Positions 5,849-14,023 are shown, counted from the first letter of the stretch. The stretch is DNA of 16,123 nucleotides from Bacillota bacterium (GCA_023393815.1 JAEXBU010000090.1:1-16123); one strand, 5' to 3'. The notes: a model not told the origin generated them from the sequence alone. Translations and numbers: made by a program.

Positions 5849-6976
5849 ATGAAAGTTCTTCATCTTATTAGCGGCGGCGATACGGGCGGTGCAAAGACGC
5901 ATATCTATACTCTGCTGAAAGGGCTCGAAGCCTATCATCCGGTCAGTATGGTGTGTTTTTGCCCCGGTCCATTTTTAGACGGCGCCAAGGCGCTGGGCAT
6001 CGACGCTCGTCTCGTGGAGCAGAAAAATCGATTCGATATGGGTGCTCTAAAAAAAGTAGGGTCCATGATCGAAGAAGAGAACTTCGACCTAATTCATTGC
6101 CACGGGGCTCGCGCCAATTTCAACGCCATTTATTTGAGAAAGCAGGTGGATGTACCCATGGTTACCACCCTGCATAGCGACTACCTACTGGATTTTAAAG
6201 ATCATTGGATAAAAGATAAAGTTTTTACGTCACTGAACAAGTTTGCGTTAAAGCGTTTCGATTACTACATCGCCATTACCGAGCGATTTAAGGCCATGTT
6301 GGTGGAACGGGGATTTCCGGAATCGGCAATCTTCGTCACCTATAACGGCATCGATATGAACAAGATTGAGCCCGCCGTGGACAAAAAGACGTTTCTCGCT
6401 CGCTACGGTTTGGAAAAGTACGGCGATCGCATGCTTTTCGTTATTGCCGCCCGGTTGGATCAGGTGAAGGACCATGCCACGCTCCTAAGGGCTGTGGCAC
6501 GGAACAAGGAGGCATTGTCGGGGGCGCACGTCCTTATTGCAGGACAGGGACCCGAAAGAGAAAACCTTATGGCCTTTGTAGAGAAGGAGGGACTGAACGA
6601 TTGGGTCTCCTTTTTAGGACAGGTATCCGATCCGTTCAGTCTTTACGGTGCCGGAGACGTGAATATGCTCACATCCGTCTCCGAAAGCTTTCCCTACGCT
6701 CTATTGGAAGGGGCGAAGGCCAACCTTCCCTTTATTGCCACGGACGTCGGCGGCATTAGGGAAATGGCGTCCTCCTACGGAATGGTTTTTCAACCGCAAG
6801 ATGTGGAGGCATTGGGCGAAAGGATGGTTTATGCCGTCAATCATCCCGACGAAATGAAACAACGGGGCGAAGGCCTCCACGGGTATGTAAACGAACACTT
6901 TAGTCAAGAAGCCATGGCAAAAAGCCATGTAGAAATTTATACGAAAATACGTCAAAGGAGCCAACATGATCGATAA
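5849..6976 (+). CDS. GT4-family glycosyltransferase
   Basis: This GT-B fold glycosyltransferase of about 375 residues probably adds a sugar to a lipid-linked cell-surface polymer at the cytoplasmic face of the membrane. The N-terminal half begins MKVLHLISGGDTGGAKTHI, the acceptor-side glycine-rich loop of GT4 enzymes. The C-terminal nucleotide-sugar half contains VIAARLDQVKDHATLLRA and GQGPERENL, and an EX7E motif formed by Glu279 and Glu287 (ESFPYALLE), followed by FIATDVGGIRE. The sugar specificity cannot be read from sequence. ATG 5849 has GGGAG at 5838-5842 with six-base spacing; ATG 5843, two codons upstream in the same frame, is too close to that site. The gene begins a few bases after the exported protein and overlaps the DUF4330 gene by 11 bases. 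Confidence 0.9.
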   Translation: MKVLHLISGGDTGGAKTHIYTLLKGLEAYHPVSMVCFCPGPFLDGAKALGIDARLVEQKNRFDMGALKKVGSMIEEENFDLIHCHGARANFNAIYLRKQVDVPMVTTLHSDYLLDFKDHWIKDKVFTSLNKFALKRFDYYIAITERFKAMLVERGFPESAIFVTYNGIDMNKIEPAVDKKTFLARYGLEKYGDRMLFVIAARLDQVKDHATLLRAVARNKEALSGAHVLIAGQGPERENLMAFVEKEGLNDWVSFLGQVSDPFSLYGAGDVNMLTSVSESFPYALLEGAKANLPFIATDVGGIREMASSYGMVFQPQDVEALGERMVYAVNHPDEMKQRGEGLHGYVNEHFSQEAMAKSHVEIYTKIRQRSQHDR

Positions 6977-7448
6977 AAAAGGAAAACTCTTCGGCAAGAT
7001 CAACATCATCGATTTATTGTTTTTGCTGATACTTGTCGTCGCCATTGTGGGCGGCATTGCCCGCTTTAAGGATTCCGCCATTTCCGTGGAAAGTACGTCG
7101 AAGGGGAAGATGACCTTTCTCGTTGATGAAGTGCGCACGCCGACGGTAGAGAATATAATGGAAGGGCAAGATCTGTATAGCTACGACAAGGGAATCTTCA
7201 TGGGAAAGATCGTAGGTAAGACCGTGCGTCCTTACGAAGATGCCGTGGAATACGAAGGCCAATGGGTCAATGCCGAGGTGCCGAATAAGTACTCCGTCTA
7301 TGTGGATGTGGACGTGGATATTAAGGAATCGGATAAGGCCTATGTGGTCGGGAGCGAGGAAATTCGCGTCGGTAACGAATACCGGGTTAAGACCAAGACG
7401 TCTTCTTTTACGGGAATTTGCGTAGGCATTACCAAAGACGGGAAGTAA
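6966..7448 (+). CDS. DUF4330 family membrane-anchored protein
   Basis: The 160-residue protein starts MIDKKGKLFGKINIIDLLFLL, the characteristic N-terminus of DUF4330 proteins. A single membrane helix spans about 14-31, so residues 35-160 are probably extracytoplasmic. That part is rich in beta strands: FLVDEVRTPTVENIMEGQDLY resembles the start of a small beta-barrel, and KYSVYVDVDVDI is a later strand. The function of the family is not established. Its fixed place between a glycosyltransferase and a polysaccharide polymerase/ligase suggests a role in assembling or exporting the same polymer, which is inference. AGGAG at 6956-6960 supports this ATG. Its overlap with the end of the GT4 gene suggests translational coupling. 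Confidence 0.85.
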   Translation: MIDKKGKLFGKINIIDLLFLLILVVAIVGGIARFKDSAISVESTSKGKMTFLVDEVRTPTVENIMEGQDLYSYDKGIFMGKIVGKTVRPYEDAVEYEGQWVNAEVPNKYSVYVDVDVDIKESDKAYVVGSEEIRVGNEYRVKTKTSSFTGICVGITKDGK

Positions 7449-7451
7449 GCC

Positions 7452-8012
7452 ATGATTCAATCCGGTGTATTGATTCAGTTTTTACTTTCCATCATAAGGG
7501 CATTGGAGAATTGGTATAAACAAAGCGTACTCCATAGTTGTTTTTTTGCCATAGGCGGCGCTGTGAAAAAACAGTGGAGGGCATCGGCAACCCGTCGCCT
7601 GTTCGATGAAAGTGAAGGCGTCTTCGCCGAATCTTGGTGTTTTCGCTTTCTGCGGTTTTTTTACCGTCTCTTCAACACCATCGTCCACTGGGTACGTCTG
7701 CGCCTTACGGCGATCCTGTGGTCTTCCGTCGGCTTTCAAATTGCCGACAGCTATTCCGCGATGGATTCGGCGTTGAAGGTGTCGGGCATAGCCTCGGTGG
7801 GTTTCGGCCTCAGTGTGGTCATTCTCGGCTTACTGCAGCATAATCTTTACGGTTTCATCGGCCTCATCTTTCTTTGCGCGGGTCTTTTTTCCAACTTCCT
7901 GGCATCCGGATTTAGGGATAAAGTGGCCGGCTCCTATGCTGTGTCCGCGGCAAAGTGGTTGTGGCGTTTGCTTTTACACGATAAGGAGGTCGATTCATGG
8001 AAAGACGCGTAA
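7452..8012 (+). CDS. Uncharacterised membrane protein in polysaccharide operon
   Basis: I do not recognise this 186-residue protein as a named family. Two hydrophobic segments near the C-terminus (about 112-128 and 132-151) probably form a helical hairpin in the membrane. The first 95 residues are rich in Arg, Trp and Phe, and several stretches (for example FRFLRFFYRLFNTIVHWVRL) look amphipathic, suggesting peripheral membrane contact. It starts three bases after the DUF4330 stop and overlaps the Wzy-like gene by 16 bases. That position, with coding sequence tightly coupled on both sides, argues for a real gene that works with the polymerase/ligase. A small accessory subunit of polymer assembly is possible, but nothing in the sequence proves it. 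Confidence 0.75.
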   Translation: MIQSGVLIQFLLSIIRALENWYKQSVLHSCFFAIGGAVKKQWRASATRRLFDESEGVFAESWCFRFLRFFYRLFNTIVHWVRLRLTAILWSSVGFQIADSYSAMDSALKVSGIASVGFGLSVVILGLLQHNLYGFIGLIFLCAGLFSNFLASGFRDKVAGSYAVSAAKWLWRLLLHDKEVDSWKDA

Positions 8013-9367
8013 AAATCAATCCCCTCCTTTTATTCGCCATGGGTTTTGTGATCGGCGGCGTGGGTTTAAGCATTAAAATTCCCTTTGTCGTGCTGCTGTT
8101 CGTGGGTCTCGTGGGGCTCATGGTTTTTTTTGAAAATCCCATGATAAGTTTGATTGCCTGCACATTCGGCTACGTGTTTTTACCGGATATTCTGGTTCTC
8201 ATGCTTTTATACGGCACATTCGGCCTGTATCTTTTTAGAAAGTTCGTAAAAAAAGATGATCCGTTGATCGTCGCCGGTCATGAAGTCGTGCCCTATATGT
8301 ATTTTGTTCTAATGATCGTGCAGACGGTTACGTCCATGTACCTTATGGGCTCCTTAAGGGATCTAGCCATTCATACGGGCGGATTTATGTATTTGATCTT
8401 TTTGGTGAACGAGATCAAAACCGAGGAGCAACTGCATCACATCGTCGTGGCCGTTGCCGTGGCCGCCACCTTATTGGCTCTCGTGGGCATTTATCAATAC
8501 GTCGTCGGCGTAGATATAAAGAAAGAGTGGGTGGATACTTCGTCTAACGGCGCCATCCGCGCCCGCGCCTATTCGGTTTTCGGGAATCCGAATATCTTTG
8601 CAGAATACTTGGTCATGGCGATCCCATTGACTGTCGGAATCTTCTGGTCTACGAAGCGAGACGGCGTGCGTCTGTTGTTTTTTGGTATGTTCGCCGTGCA
8701 GGTGCTGTCTCTAGTAATGACCATGTCGCGCGGCGGTTGGCTCGGTCTCGCCGTGGCGGCTTTTGTCTTCGTCTGTCTGGTACGAAAAGAGCTGCTCCTC
8801 TTGGCCATTCCCGTTCTCGGAGCGGGGGTCTTCCTCGTTCCTGAAAGCATCGTGAGTCGATTTATGACCATCTTTAATTTGGCCGATTCTTCCACGTCCT
8901 ACCGCTTTAAAATCTGGGAGATCACGGAAACCATGATCCACGATCACTTTTTCATCGGTCTGGGCTTGGGGCACTTGCCCTTTAAAATGGTATTCGAGCA
9001 GTATATACGAACTATGCCTATCTACCACGCCCACAATACTTTTTTGGAAGTCTTTGCGGAAATGGGAATAATCGGGTTTCTGCTGTTTGTCGTTTTTGTC
9101 GCAAGTATTTTCGTCAATTTGGCCCGCTACCCGCTCAAAAGCGACGACGCTTATATAAAGATTATGGGTGCGGCGGTTAGCGCATCCTTTGCCGGGATGC
9201 TCTTCCACGGCCTGTTCGAAAATATCTTTTACATGACCAAGATTACCACGACCTTCTGGTTGCTCTTGGCCGTGACCTTTGCCCTCGTACGCATATGCAA
9301 AAAACGTCTCGCCGCCCTTCAGACGGAGAAAAGGATGGAAAGCTATGGGAAAGAAAGTTTTATTTAG
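7997..9367 (+). CDS. O-antigen ligase/polymerase family (Wzy/WaaL-like) membrane protein
   Basis: This 456-residue polytopic protein has about ten or more hydrophobic segments. It carries the Wzy_C-type signatures: RARAYSVFGNPNIFAEYLVM before a membrane segment, MTMSRGGWLGL, and a large external loop with RFKIWEITETMI, GLGLGHLPF and YHAHNTFLEVFAEMGIIGFLL. The HAHN-fle-E-GiiG pattern is typical of O-antigen ligases and polymerases. Such proteins join undecaprenyl-linked polysaccharide repeats, or transfer them to an acceptor, at the outer face of the membrane. In this context the substrate is probably a secondary cell-wall polymer. Polymerase and ligase cannot be told apart from sequence. AAGGAGG at 7983-7989, inside the upstream gene, supports this start. 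The gene overlaps its downstream neighbour csaB by 23 bases. Confidence 0.9.
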   Translation: MERRVKINPLLLFAMGFVIGGVGLSIKIPFVVLLFVGLVGLMVFFENPMISLIACTFGYVFLPDILVLMLLYGTFGLYLFRKFVKKDDPLIVAGHEVVPYMYFVLMIVQTVTSMYLMGSLRDLAIHTGGFMYLIFLVNEIKTEEQLHHIVVAVAVAATLLALVGIYQYVVGVDIKKEWVDTSSNGAIRARAYSVFGNPNIFAEYLVMAIPLTVGIFWSTKRDGVRLLFFGMFAVQVLSLVMTMSRGGWLGLAVAAFVFVCLVRKELLLLAIPVLGAGVFLVPESIVSRFMTIFNLADSSTSYRFKIWEITETMIHDHFFIGLGLGHLPFKMVFEQYIRTMPIYHAHNTFLEVFAEMGIIGFLLFVVFVASIFVNLARYPLKSDDAYIKIMGAAVSASFAGMLFHGLFENIFYMTKITTTFWLLLAVTFALVRICKKRLAALQTEKRMESYGKESFI

Positions 9368-10445
9368 CGGTTATTACGGCTTCGATAATAGCGGCGACGA
9401 CGCCATTTTACACGCGATTGTAGCCGATATTCGTGCCTGTGATCCCACCGTACAATTAAATGTCTTATCCTACGATCCACCGAGAACTCGTAGACTGTAC
9501 GACGTGAATGCCACCCAGCGTTTTCACTATAAATCTGTAAAAAAGGCCCTCATAGGGACGGATTTGTTAATTAGTGGTGGCGGATCCCTCTTGCAAGACG
9601 AGACTTCGTCGAGAAGTTTGTACTATTATTTAGGCGTCATGGCATTGGCTAAGCGCTTAGGGAAAAAAATCTACGTGTATGCCAACGGCGTCGGCCCCAT
9701 TCATAGGTCGCTGAACCGAAAGTTGACGGCGCGTATTTTAAATAAGGTGGATTACATTACCCTTCGGGATGCGGACAGCGCCAAGGTGTTGGAAGCCATT
9801 GGCGTGGACCGCCCGCCGATAGAAGTCACCGCGGATCCTGTTTACGGCATCGAGGGCATCAGCCGTGAGGCGGCGAAAGCGCTCTTGAGAGAAGAGCGCA
9901 TAGACAGCGATAAGCATTTTTTAGGCATCGCCGTGCGTCAGTGGAAGAAGGCGCCGGCATTAGCCAATAAAATCGCGTACGTGGCCGATCGGGCTTATGA
10001 AGAGTTGGGCTTGGATATTTTGTTTACACCTCTGCACTATCCCGAAGATAAACATTTTGCCGAGGGGATTCGAGCAAATATGGTACACAAAGAGCACAGT
10101 CACGTTTTGAGCGGAAATTACGGCGTAGAGGAAATGGAAGGAATCATCGGTCTATGCGACCTGTTGATCGGAATGCGTCTGCACGCCTTGATCTATGCGG
10201 TAACCTCCAAGACCCCAGCTGTGGGCATCGTTTATGATCCTAAGGTGAAGGCGCAGTTAGAGTCCCTATCCATCGACGCTTCTATTCAGGCCGAGGGAAT
10301 GGACGAGAAAAAGCTCCTAAATGCTGTCGTCGCCATGTACCGAAAACGCATCGCGGAGCGTGAACGGCTGGAAGAGGAACACGCCGTACTCTTGGAAAAA
10401 AGTAGGAGGAATGTGCAGCATGTCTTCGAGCTTTTACAATCCTAA
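9345..10445 (+). CDS. csaB: Polysaccharide pyruvyl transferase CsaB
   Basis: The 366-residue enzyme matches the CsaB family, which adds a pyruvyl ketal from phosphoenolpyruvate to ManNAc residues of secondary cell-wall polymers. That modification is the ligand for SLH domains of S-layer proteins. Motifs are the N-terminal SGYYGFDNSGDDAIL (8-22), LISGGGSLLQDETS (75-88), YANGVGPIHRS, RDADSAKVLEAIGV, ADPVYG, GIAVRQWKK and, near the C-terminus, IGMRLHALIYAVTSKTPAVGIVYDPKV, which contains the conserved His of the family. Length is normal. I chose ATG 9345 with AAGGA at 9331-9335. A start at 9279 would add a basic extension read out of frame from the Wzy-like gene and absent from the family. No SLH-domain protein is visible in this window. 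Confidence 0.92.
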   Translation: MGKKVLFSGYYGFDNSGDDAILHAIVADIRACDPTVQLNVLSYDPPRTRRLYDVNATQRFHYKSVKKALIGTDLLISGGGSLLQDETSSRSLYYYLGVMALAKRLGKKIYVYANGVGPIHRSLNRKLTARILNKVDYITLRDADSAKVLEAIGVDRPPIEVTADPVYGIEGISREAAKALLREERIDSDKHFLGIAVRQWKKAPALANKIAYVADRAYEELGLDILFTPLHYPEDKHFAEGIRANMVHKEHSHVLSGNYGVEEMEGIIGLCDLLIGMRLHALIYAVTSKTPAVGIVYDPKVKAQLESLSIDASIQAEGMDEKKLLNAVVAMYRKRIAERERLEEEHAVLLEKSRRNVQHVFELLQS

Positions 10446-11235
10446 AGAGAAGATTCGGATCTTTAACACCTTGGTGGATCCCGTAACGGAAAGTGCGAGT
10501 CGCGACATTCTTTCGGCGTTTCTGGAAGAAGACGCTTTTCACTGGGTATTTACGCCGAACACGGAGATCGTCATGGCGTTAAAGGACGACGAAAAGAAGG
10601 CGAATCGCATGAACGAGGCGGATCTTTCGGTTCCCGACGGCATCGGACTCGTCATCGGTTCGAAAATCGTCGGGCATCCTTTGAAAGAGAGGGTGACCGG
10701 TTACGATTTATCCATTTACCTGTTGGAGCTGGCCCGCGAAAAGGGAAAGCATATTTTCTTTTTGGGCGGGGAGCCGGGAATTGCATCTTCGGCGAAAGCG
10801 CGGGTGGAAGCGCAATACGGTTCTATCGTCTGTGGCGAGCACCACGGTTATTTTAAAGGCGCCCACCGGGGTTATGAGAATTCTGAAGAAGAGGCGGCCG
10901 TGATTCGTGCCATCAACGAAAGCGGTGCGGACATTCTTTTTGTGGGTCTGGGCTTTCCTAAGCAGGAGCAATTTATTTTAAACAACAAAGAAAAGTTTGA
11001 ACACGTCACCTTGGCCATCGGTAACGGCGGCGTTTTGGATATTTTAGCGGGGAAAGCCAAGCGGGCGCCGAAAATTTTTATTCGTCTGCACCTGGAGTGG
11101 TTTTATCGACTCGTAAAAAATCCGTCGCGTCTGTCGCGGCAAGTGGCCATTCCGAAGTTTTTGTGGGAGATTGTACGCAATAAGAAGGCAGTAACCGTCG
11201 TAAAAGAAAACAGAGGAGGAACGCATGCATCATAA
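10420..11235 (+). CDS. TagA/WecG/CpsF family (GT26) glycosyltransferase
   Basis: This 271-residue member of glycosyltransferase family 26 probably transfers ManNAc from UDP-ManNAc to undecaprenyl-diphospho-GlcNAc, an early step in wall teichoic acid or secondary-polymer synthesis. Motifs are VFTPNTEIVMALKDDE (43-58), SVPDGIGLVI with Asp73 at the catalytic-base position, KERVTGYDLS, FFLGGEPG, HHGYF, GLGFPKQEQFI (176-186), and GNGGVLDILAGKAKRAPK, then LHLEWFYRLVKNPSR. The last segments form the C-terminal appendage that contacts the membrane in TagA enzymes. The start is ATG 10420, ten bases after AGGAGG (10404-10409); ATG 10411 lies only one base from that site. The gene overlaps the csaB 3' end by 26 bases and the transketolase gene by 11. 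Confidence 0.9.
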   Translation: MSSSFYNPKEKIRIFNTLVDPVTESASRDILSAFLEEDAFHWVFTPNTEIVMALKDDEKKANRMNEADLSVPDGIGLVIGSKIVGHPLKERVTGYDLSIYLLELAREKGKHIFFLGGEPGIASSAKARVEAQYGSIVCGEHHGYFKGAHRGYENSEEEAAVIRAINESGADILFVGLGFPKQEQFILNNKEKFEHVTLAIGNGGVLDILAGKAKRAPKIFIRLHLEWFYRLVKNPSRLSRQVAIPKFLWEIVRNKKAVTVVKENRGGTHAS

Positions 11236-13216
11236 CGAACAGTTCGCCGTCAATACATTACGGGCCCTTTCCATCGATCAAATCGATCGAGCCGATTCCG
11301 GTCACCCGGGTCTGCCCTTAGGCGCTGCACCCATGGCGTGGAGCCTGTGGGCGAATACATTGCATTTTGAACCGAATGACTTGCAGTGGCCCAATCGCGA
11401 CCGCTTTATTTTGAGCGCCGGTCACGGAAGTGCTCTCTTGTACTCTCTTTTCCATCTCTTCGGATTAGGGCTTTCGGCCGAAGATTTGAAAAATTTCCGT
11501 CAGCTGGGTTCCAAGACGCCCGGCCATCCGGAATACGGCCACACCAAGGGAGTCGAAACCACTACGGGGCCACTGGGCGCAGGCATTTCTACCGCTGTAG
11601 GATTCGCTATGGCGGAGACGCGCCTCGCAGCGAAATACAACGAACCCGGCTATGATTTTATCGACCATTATACCTATGTGCTTTGCGGCGACGGGGACTT
11701 GATGGAGGGGATCAGCAACGAGGCCTCCTCCATTGCGGGAACATTGGAGTTGGGGAAGCTCATCGTTCTGTACGATTCCAATAACATAACCATAGAAGGC
11801 AACACGGAACTTTCGTTTAAGGAAGACATTCCCGCCCGCTACCGTGCCCTGGGCTGGCACGTGCTCACCGTGGAAGACGGTACGGATTTGGACGCCATTG
11901 GGCAGGCGGTGGAAGCGGCGAAACAGGAAAAGATCAAACCTACGTTGATTCAGGTAAAGACTGCCATCGGCTACGGTTCGCCCCTAGAAGGTTCCGTCGG
12001 CGTACACGGATCCCCCTTAGGGGAAGAAAAAAATAAGGCAACCCGCGAAAAATTAGGTTACCGGGTATCTCCTTTTGAGGTAGCCGACGAAGTAAGGGAA
12101 TTGGTTGCCGAAAAATTGCAAGAGAAGCATAGGGTTTACGAAACCTGGAAGGCCATGGAGGCAAAGTACAAAGAAGTTTTTGCCGATAAATACGACGATT
12201 TTATCGCCACCTACGACACAAAGAAACAAGATCTCTCCTTTATGGATGAAGACGCATTTTGGACGCCGGTGGAAAAAGATATGGCCACACGGGCCAGCTC
12301 GCATGAAATTCTTCAACGGGTGGCTGAAGGCATGGGCAATCTCTTTGGCGGAAGTGCCGACTTGGCGCCGTCGAATAAGAGTGATATGAAGAACGAAGGC
12401 CAGTACAGCGTGGACAATCGATGCGGAGGCAATATTAATTTCGGCGTTAGAGAACACGCCATGGCCGCCATCGTCAACGGCATTTATCTTCACGGCGGTT
12501 TCCGTTCTTACGGGGCGACCTTCCTGGTCTTCAGCGATTACATGAAGCCGCAGCTTCGTTTGGCGGCACTGATGGGCCTTCCCACGTCGTACATCTTTAC
12601 CCACGATAGCATCGGCGTCGGCGAAGACGGACCGACCCACCAACCCGTCGAACAGTTGGCGATGCTCCGCTCCATTCCCAATATGATTACCTTCCGCCCG
12701 GCGGACTCTACAGAAGTGGCAGCGGCATGGTACGTGGCCATGCACAGCGTTTCAACGCCGGTCAGCATGATCTATACACGTCAAACCCTTCCGGAACTCG
12801 AGGGTTCGTCGAAGGAAGCGTTAAAGGGTGGCTACATTCTAAAAAGGGAAGCCAGCAATTTGGACTTAATTTTGATTGCCACGGGTAGTGAAGTGCATTT
12901 GGCCCTCGAGAGTGCGGAAGCGCTCGAAGAAGAAGGCTACGGCATTCGTGTCGTCAGTATGCCTTCTCAAGAGATCTTTGACGGTCAATCGGTTCAATAC
13001 AAAGAAGAGGTGCTTCCTGCAGCTGTGCGAAACAGAATTTCCGTAGAAGCGGCATCGACTATGGGATGGTGCAAGTACGTAGGTTTAGACGGTTTTTCCA
13101 TCGGCATAGATTCCTTTGGCGCATCGGGAAAAGCCTCCGACGTCTTTGAACGCTTTGGTCTCACAGCCGCGCACGTAACCGAAAGAGCGAAAGCGTATTT
13201 AGACAGCCGAAAGTAA
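11225..13216 (+). CDS. tkt: Transketolase
   Basis: The full-length 663-residue enzyme moves two-carbon units between sugar phosphates in the non-oxidative pentose phosphate pathway, using thiamine diphosphate. The N-terminal domain shows DRADSGHPGLPLGAAP with His27, SAGHGSALLY with His67, TTGPLGAGISTAVGFA and the cofactor motif GDGDLMEGISNEA (155-167). The pyrimidine-binding domain has GSADLAPSNK, NFGVREHAMAAIVNG with the essential Glu, and HDSIGVGEDGPTHQPVEQLA. A C-terminal domain completes the protein. GAGGAGG at 11213-11219 gives a strong ribosome binding site. A central metabolic gene at the end of a polysaccharide operon is unexpected. It overlaps the TagA-family gene by 11 bases and no terminator lies between, so cotranscription is likely. 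Confidence 0.97.
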   Translation: MHHNEQFAVNTLRALSIDQIDRADSGHPGLPLGAAPMAWSLWANTLHFEPNDLQWPNRDRFILSAGHGSALLYSLFHLFGLGLSAEDLKNFRQLGSKTPGHPEYGHTKGVETTTGPLGAGISTAVGFAMAETRLAAKYNEPGYDFIDHYTYVLCGDGDLMEGISNEASSIAGTLELGKLIVLYDSNNITIEGNTELSFKEDIPARYRALGWHVLTVEDGTDLDAIGQAVEAAKQEKIKPTLIQVKTAIGYGSPLEGSVGVHGSPLGEEKNKATREKLGYRVSPFEVADEVRELVAEKLQEKHRVYETWKAMEAKYKEVFADKYDDFIATYDTKKQDLSFMDEDAFWTPVEKDMATRASSHEILQRVAEGMGNLFGGSADLAPSNKSDMKNEGQYSVDNRCGGNINFGVREHAMAAIVNGIYLHGGFRSYGATFLVFSDYMKPQLRLAALMGLPTSYIFTHDSIGVGEDGPTHQPVEQLAMLRSIPNMITFRPADSTEVAAAWYVAMHSVSTPVSMIYTRQTLPELEGSSKEALKGGYILKREASNLDLILIATGSEVHLALESAEALEEEGYGIRVVSMPSQEIFDGQSVQYKEEVLPAAVRNRISVEAASTMGWCKYVGLDGFSIGIDSFGASGKASDVFERFGLTAAHVTERAKAYLDSRK

Positions 13217-13578
13217 TGGAAATTTTCATGAAGCGCGTCCTTCTCCTTTTCTTTTTACTCTTGACAACGATCGGTTGTGCAAAGGGATCCGGTTCTTATA
13301 AAGACGGCATTTACACCGGCGAGGGGCGGGGGCACAGCAAAATGACGCCCATTGTCGTTCGCGTAGAGATCAAAGGCGGAAGCCTTTCCGACATTAAAGT
13401 GGAAAGCCACGGCGAGTCGCTAGAGCAGGTGCCTCAGGCGGCCCGCGCCTTGGAAAAAATCCCCGGAGCCATGGTCAATAAGAACACCACGGAAATAGAT
13501 GGCATTGCCGGGGCTACAGAGACGTCGGCCGGTCTCAAGGCCGCCGTAGACGACGCCTTGCAAAAAGCAAAAGGATAG
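13216..13578 (+). CDS. FMN-binding domain lipoprotein
   Basis: The 120-residue protein has a lipoprotein signal: a Lys-Arg start, a hydrophobic segment and the lipobox TIGC with Cys21 as the lipidated residue. It is therefore anchored on the outer face of the membrane. Residues 28-118 form an FMN_bind domain (YKDGIYTGEGRGH ... IVVRVEIKGGSLSDIKV). The C-terminal EIDGIAGATETSAGLKAAV fits the ApbE flavinylation pattern Dxx(S/T)GAT, with Thr101 as the expected acceptor but Ala98 in place of the usual Ser/Thr. A role in extracytoplasmic electron transfer is likely; the partner is unknown. The ATG shares the TAATG junction with the transketolase stop. An internal ATG at 13228 would also keep the signal peptide, so the exact start is uncertain. 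Confidence 0.85.
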   Translation: MEIFMKRVLLLFFLLLTTIGCAKGSGSYKDGIYTGEGRGHSKMTPIVVRVEIKGGSLSDIKVESHGESLEQVPQAARALEKIPGAMVNKNTTEIDGIAGATETSAGLKAAVDDALQKAKG

Positions 13579-13579
13579 T

Positions 13580-13618
13580 ATAGAAAAAGGACCTCCGCGA
13601 GGGAGGTCCTTTTTCTAT
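13580..13618. terminator. Bidirectional terminator with perfect 17-bp inverted repeat
   Basis: ATAGAAAAAGGACCTCC (13580-13596) and its exact complement GGAGGTCCTTTTTCTAT (13602-13618) flank a five-base GCGAG loop. The A-run and T-run give a U-tract on both strands. It lies between the convergent ends of the plus-strand polysaccharide operon and the minus-strand redox operon. Confidence 0.92.
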
Positions 13619-13630
13619 GGGCGAATATTG

Positions 13631-14023
13631 TTAATGGGAATTCTTCAGCAGGGATTCGACGATGGCGATGGAAGAAGCGATACAGCGCGGACAATAGGTT
13701 TCTATGCTGCCGTCTGTAAAAGCCGCGTCCATTTCTCCGGGCTTTGAAAAATCGTGGCCCAAAATAGTGCGGCAGTAAACGGAGCCGTTGGATGTGCGAA
13801 AGGCGTCGTCAAAAGCCTTGACTTTTTCTTCCAAAAGTACAGGATCGTCTTTATAGGCGAGCCCCAAGACCATAGTGGCGGCGTTGACACAGCCACAGGT
13901 CTCTCCACGGTAACGGCCGCTGCCAAAGGGCGCGGCCAGGGCTTCGGCGGTTTCTTTTGATACACCGTAGGCTTTACTAAAGGTGGAAAGAACCACTTGG
14001 GCACAATTTTTTTTATTTTCCAT
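13631..14023 (-). CDS. C_GCAxxG_C_C family probable redox protein
   Basis: The 130-residue protein fits the C_GCAxxG_C_C family of small cysteine-rich proteins (TIGR01909 type), whose function is not established. Visible residues are Cys7 near the N-terminus, GETCGCVNAATMVLGL with Cys43 and Cys45, CRTILGHDF with Cys84, and a C-terminal YCPRC pair (Cys111, Cys114). These spacings suggest a metal or Fe-S site, or thiol redox chemistry. There is no signal peptide, so it should be cytoplasmic. AGGAGG lies eight bases upstream of this ATG, inside the preceding gene. It overlaps the upstream CCG-domain Fe-S gene by 11 bases and is the last gene of the minus-strand operon. Confidence 0.85.
   Translation of the reverse strand: MENKKNCAQVVLSTFSKAYGVSKETAEALAAPFGSGRYRGETCGCVNAATMVLGLAYKDDPVLLEEKVKAFDDAFRTSNGSVYCRTILGHDFSKPGEMDAAFTDGSIETYCPRCIASSIAIVESLLKNSH

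Noticed and set aside
6701..7138. A 145-residue minus-strand frame across the GT4/DUF4330 junction
   Set aside because: There is no start signal or recognisable motif, and both genes on the plus strand are well supported.
9279..9344. Upstream extension of CsaB
   Set aside because: The extra residues are read from inside the Wzy-like gene and precede the normal CsaB N-terminus. ATG 9345 has its own ribosome binding site.
12053..12745. A 230-residue minus-strand open frame inside transketolase
   Set aside because: It lies wholly within a strongly conserved gene on the other strand and shows no domain motif. Long antisense frames are common at this base composition.
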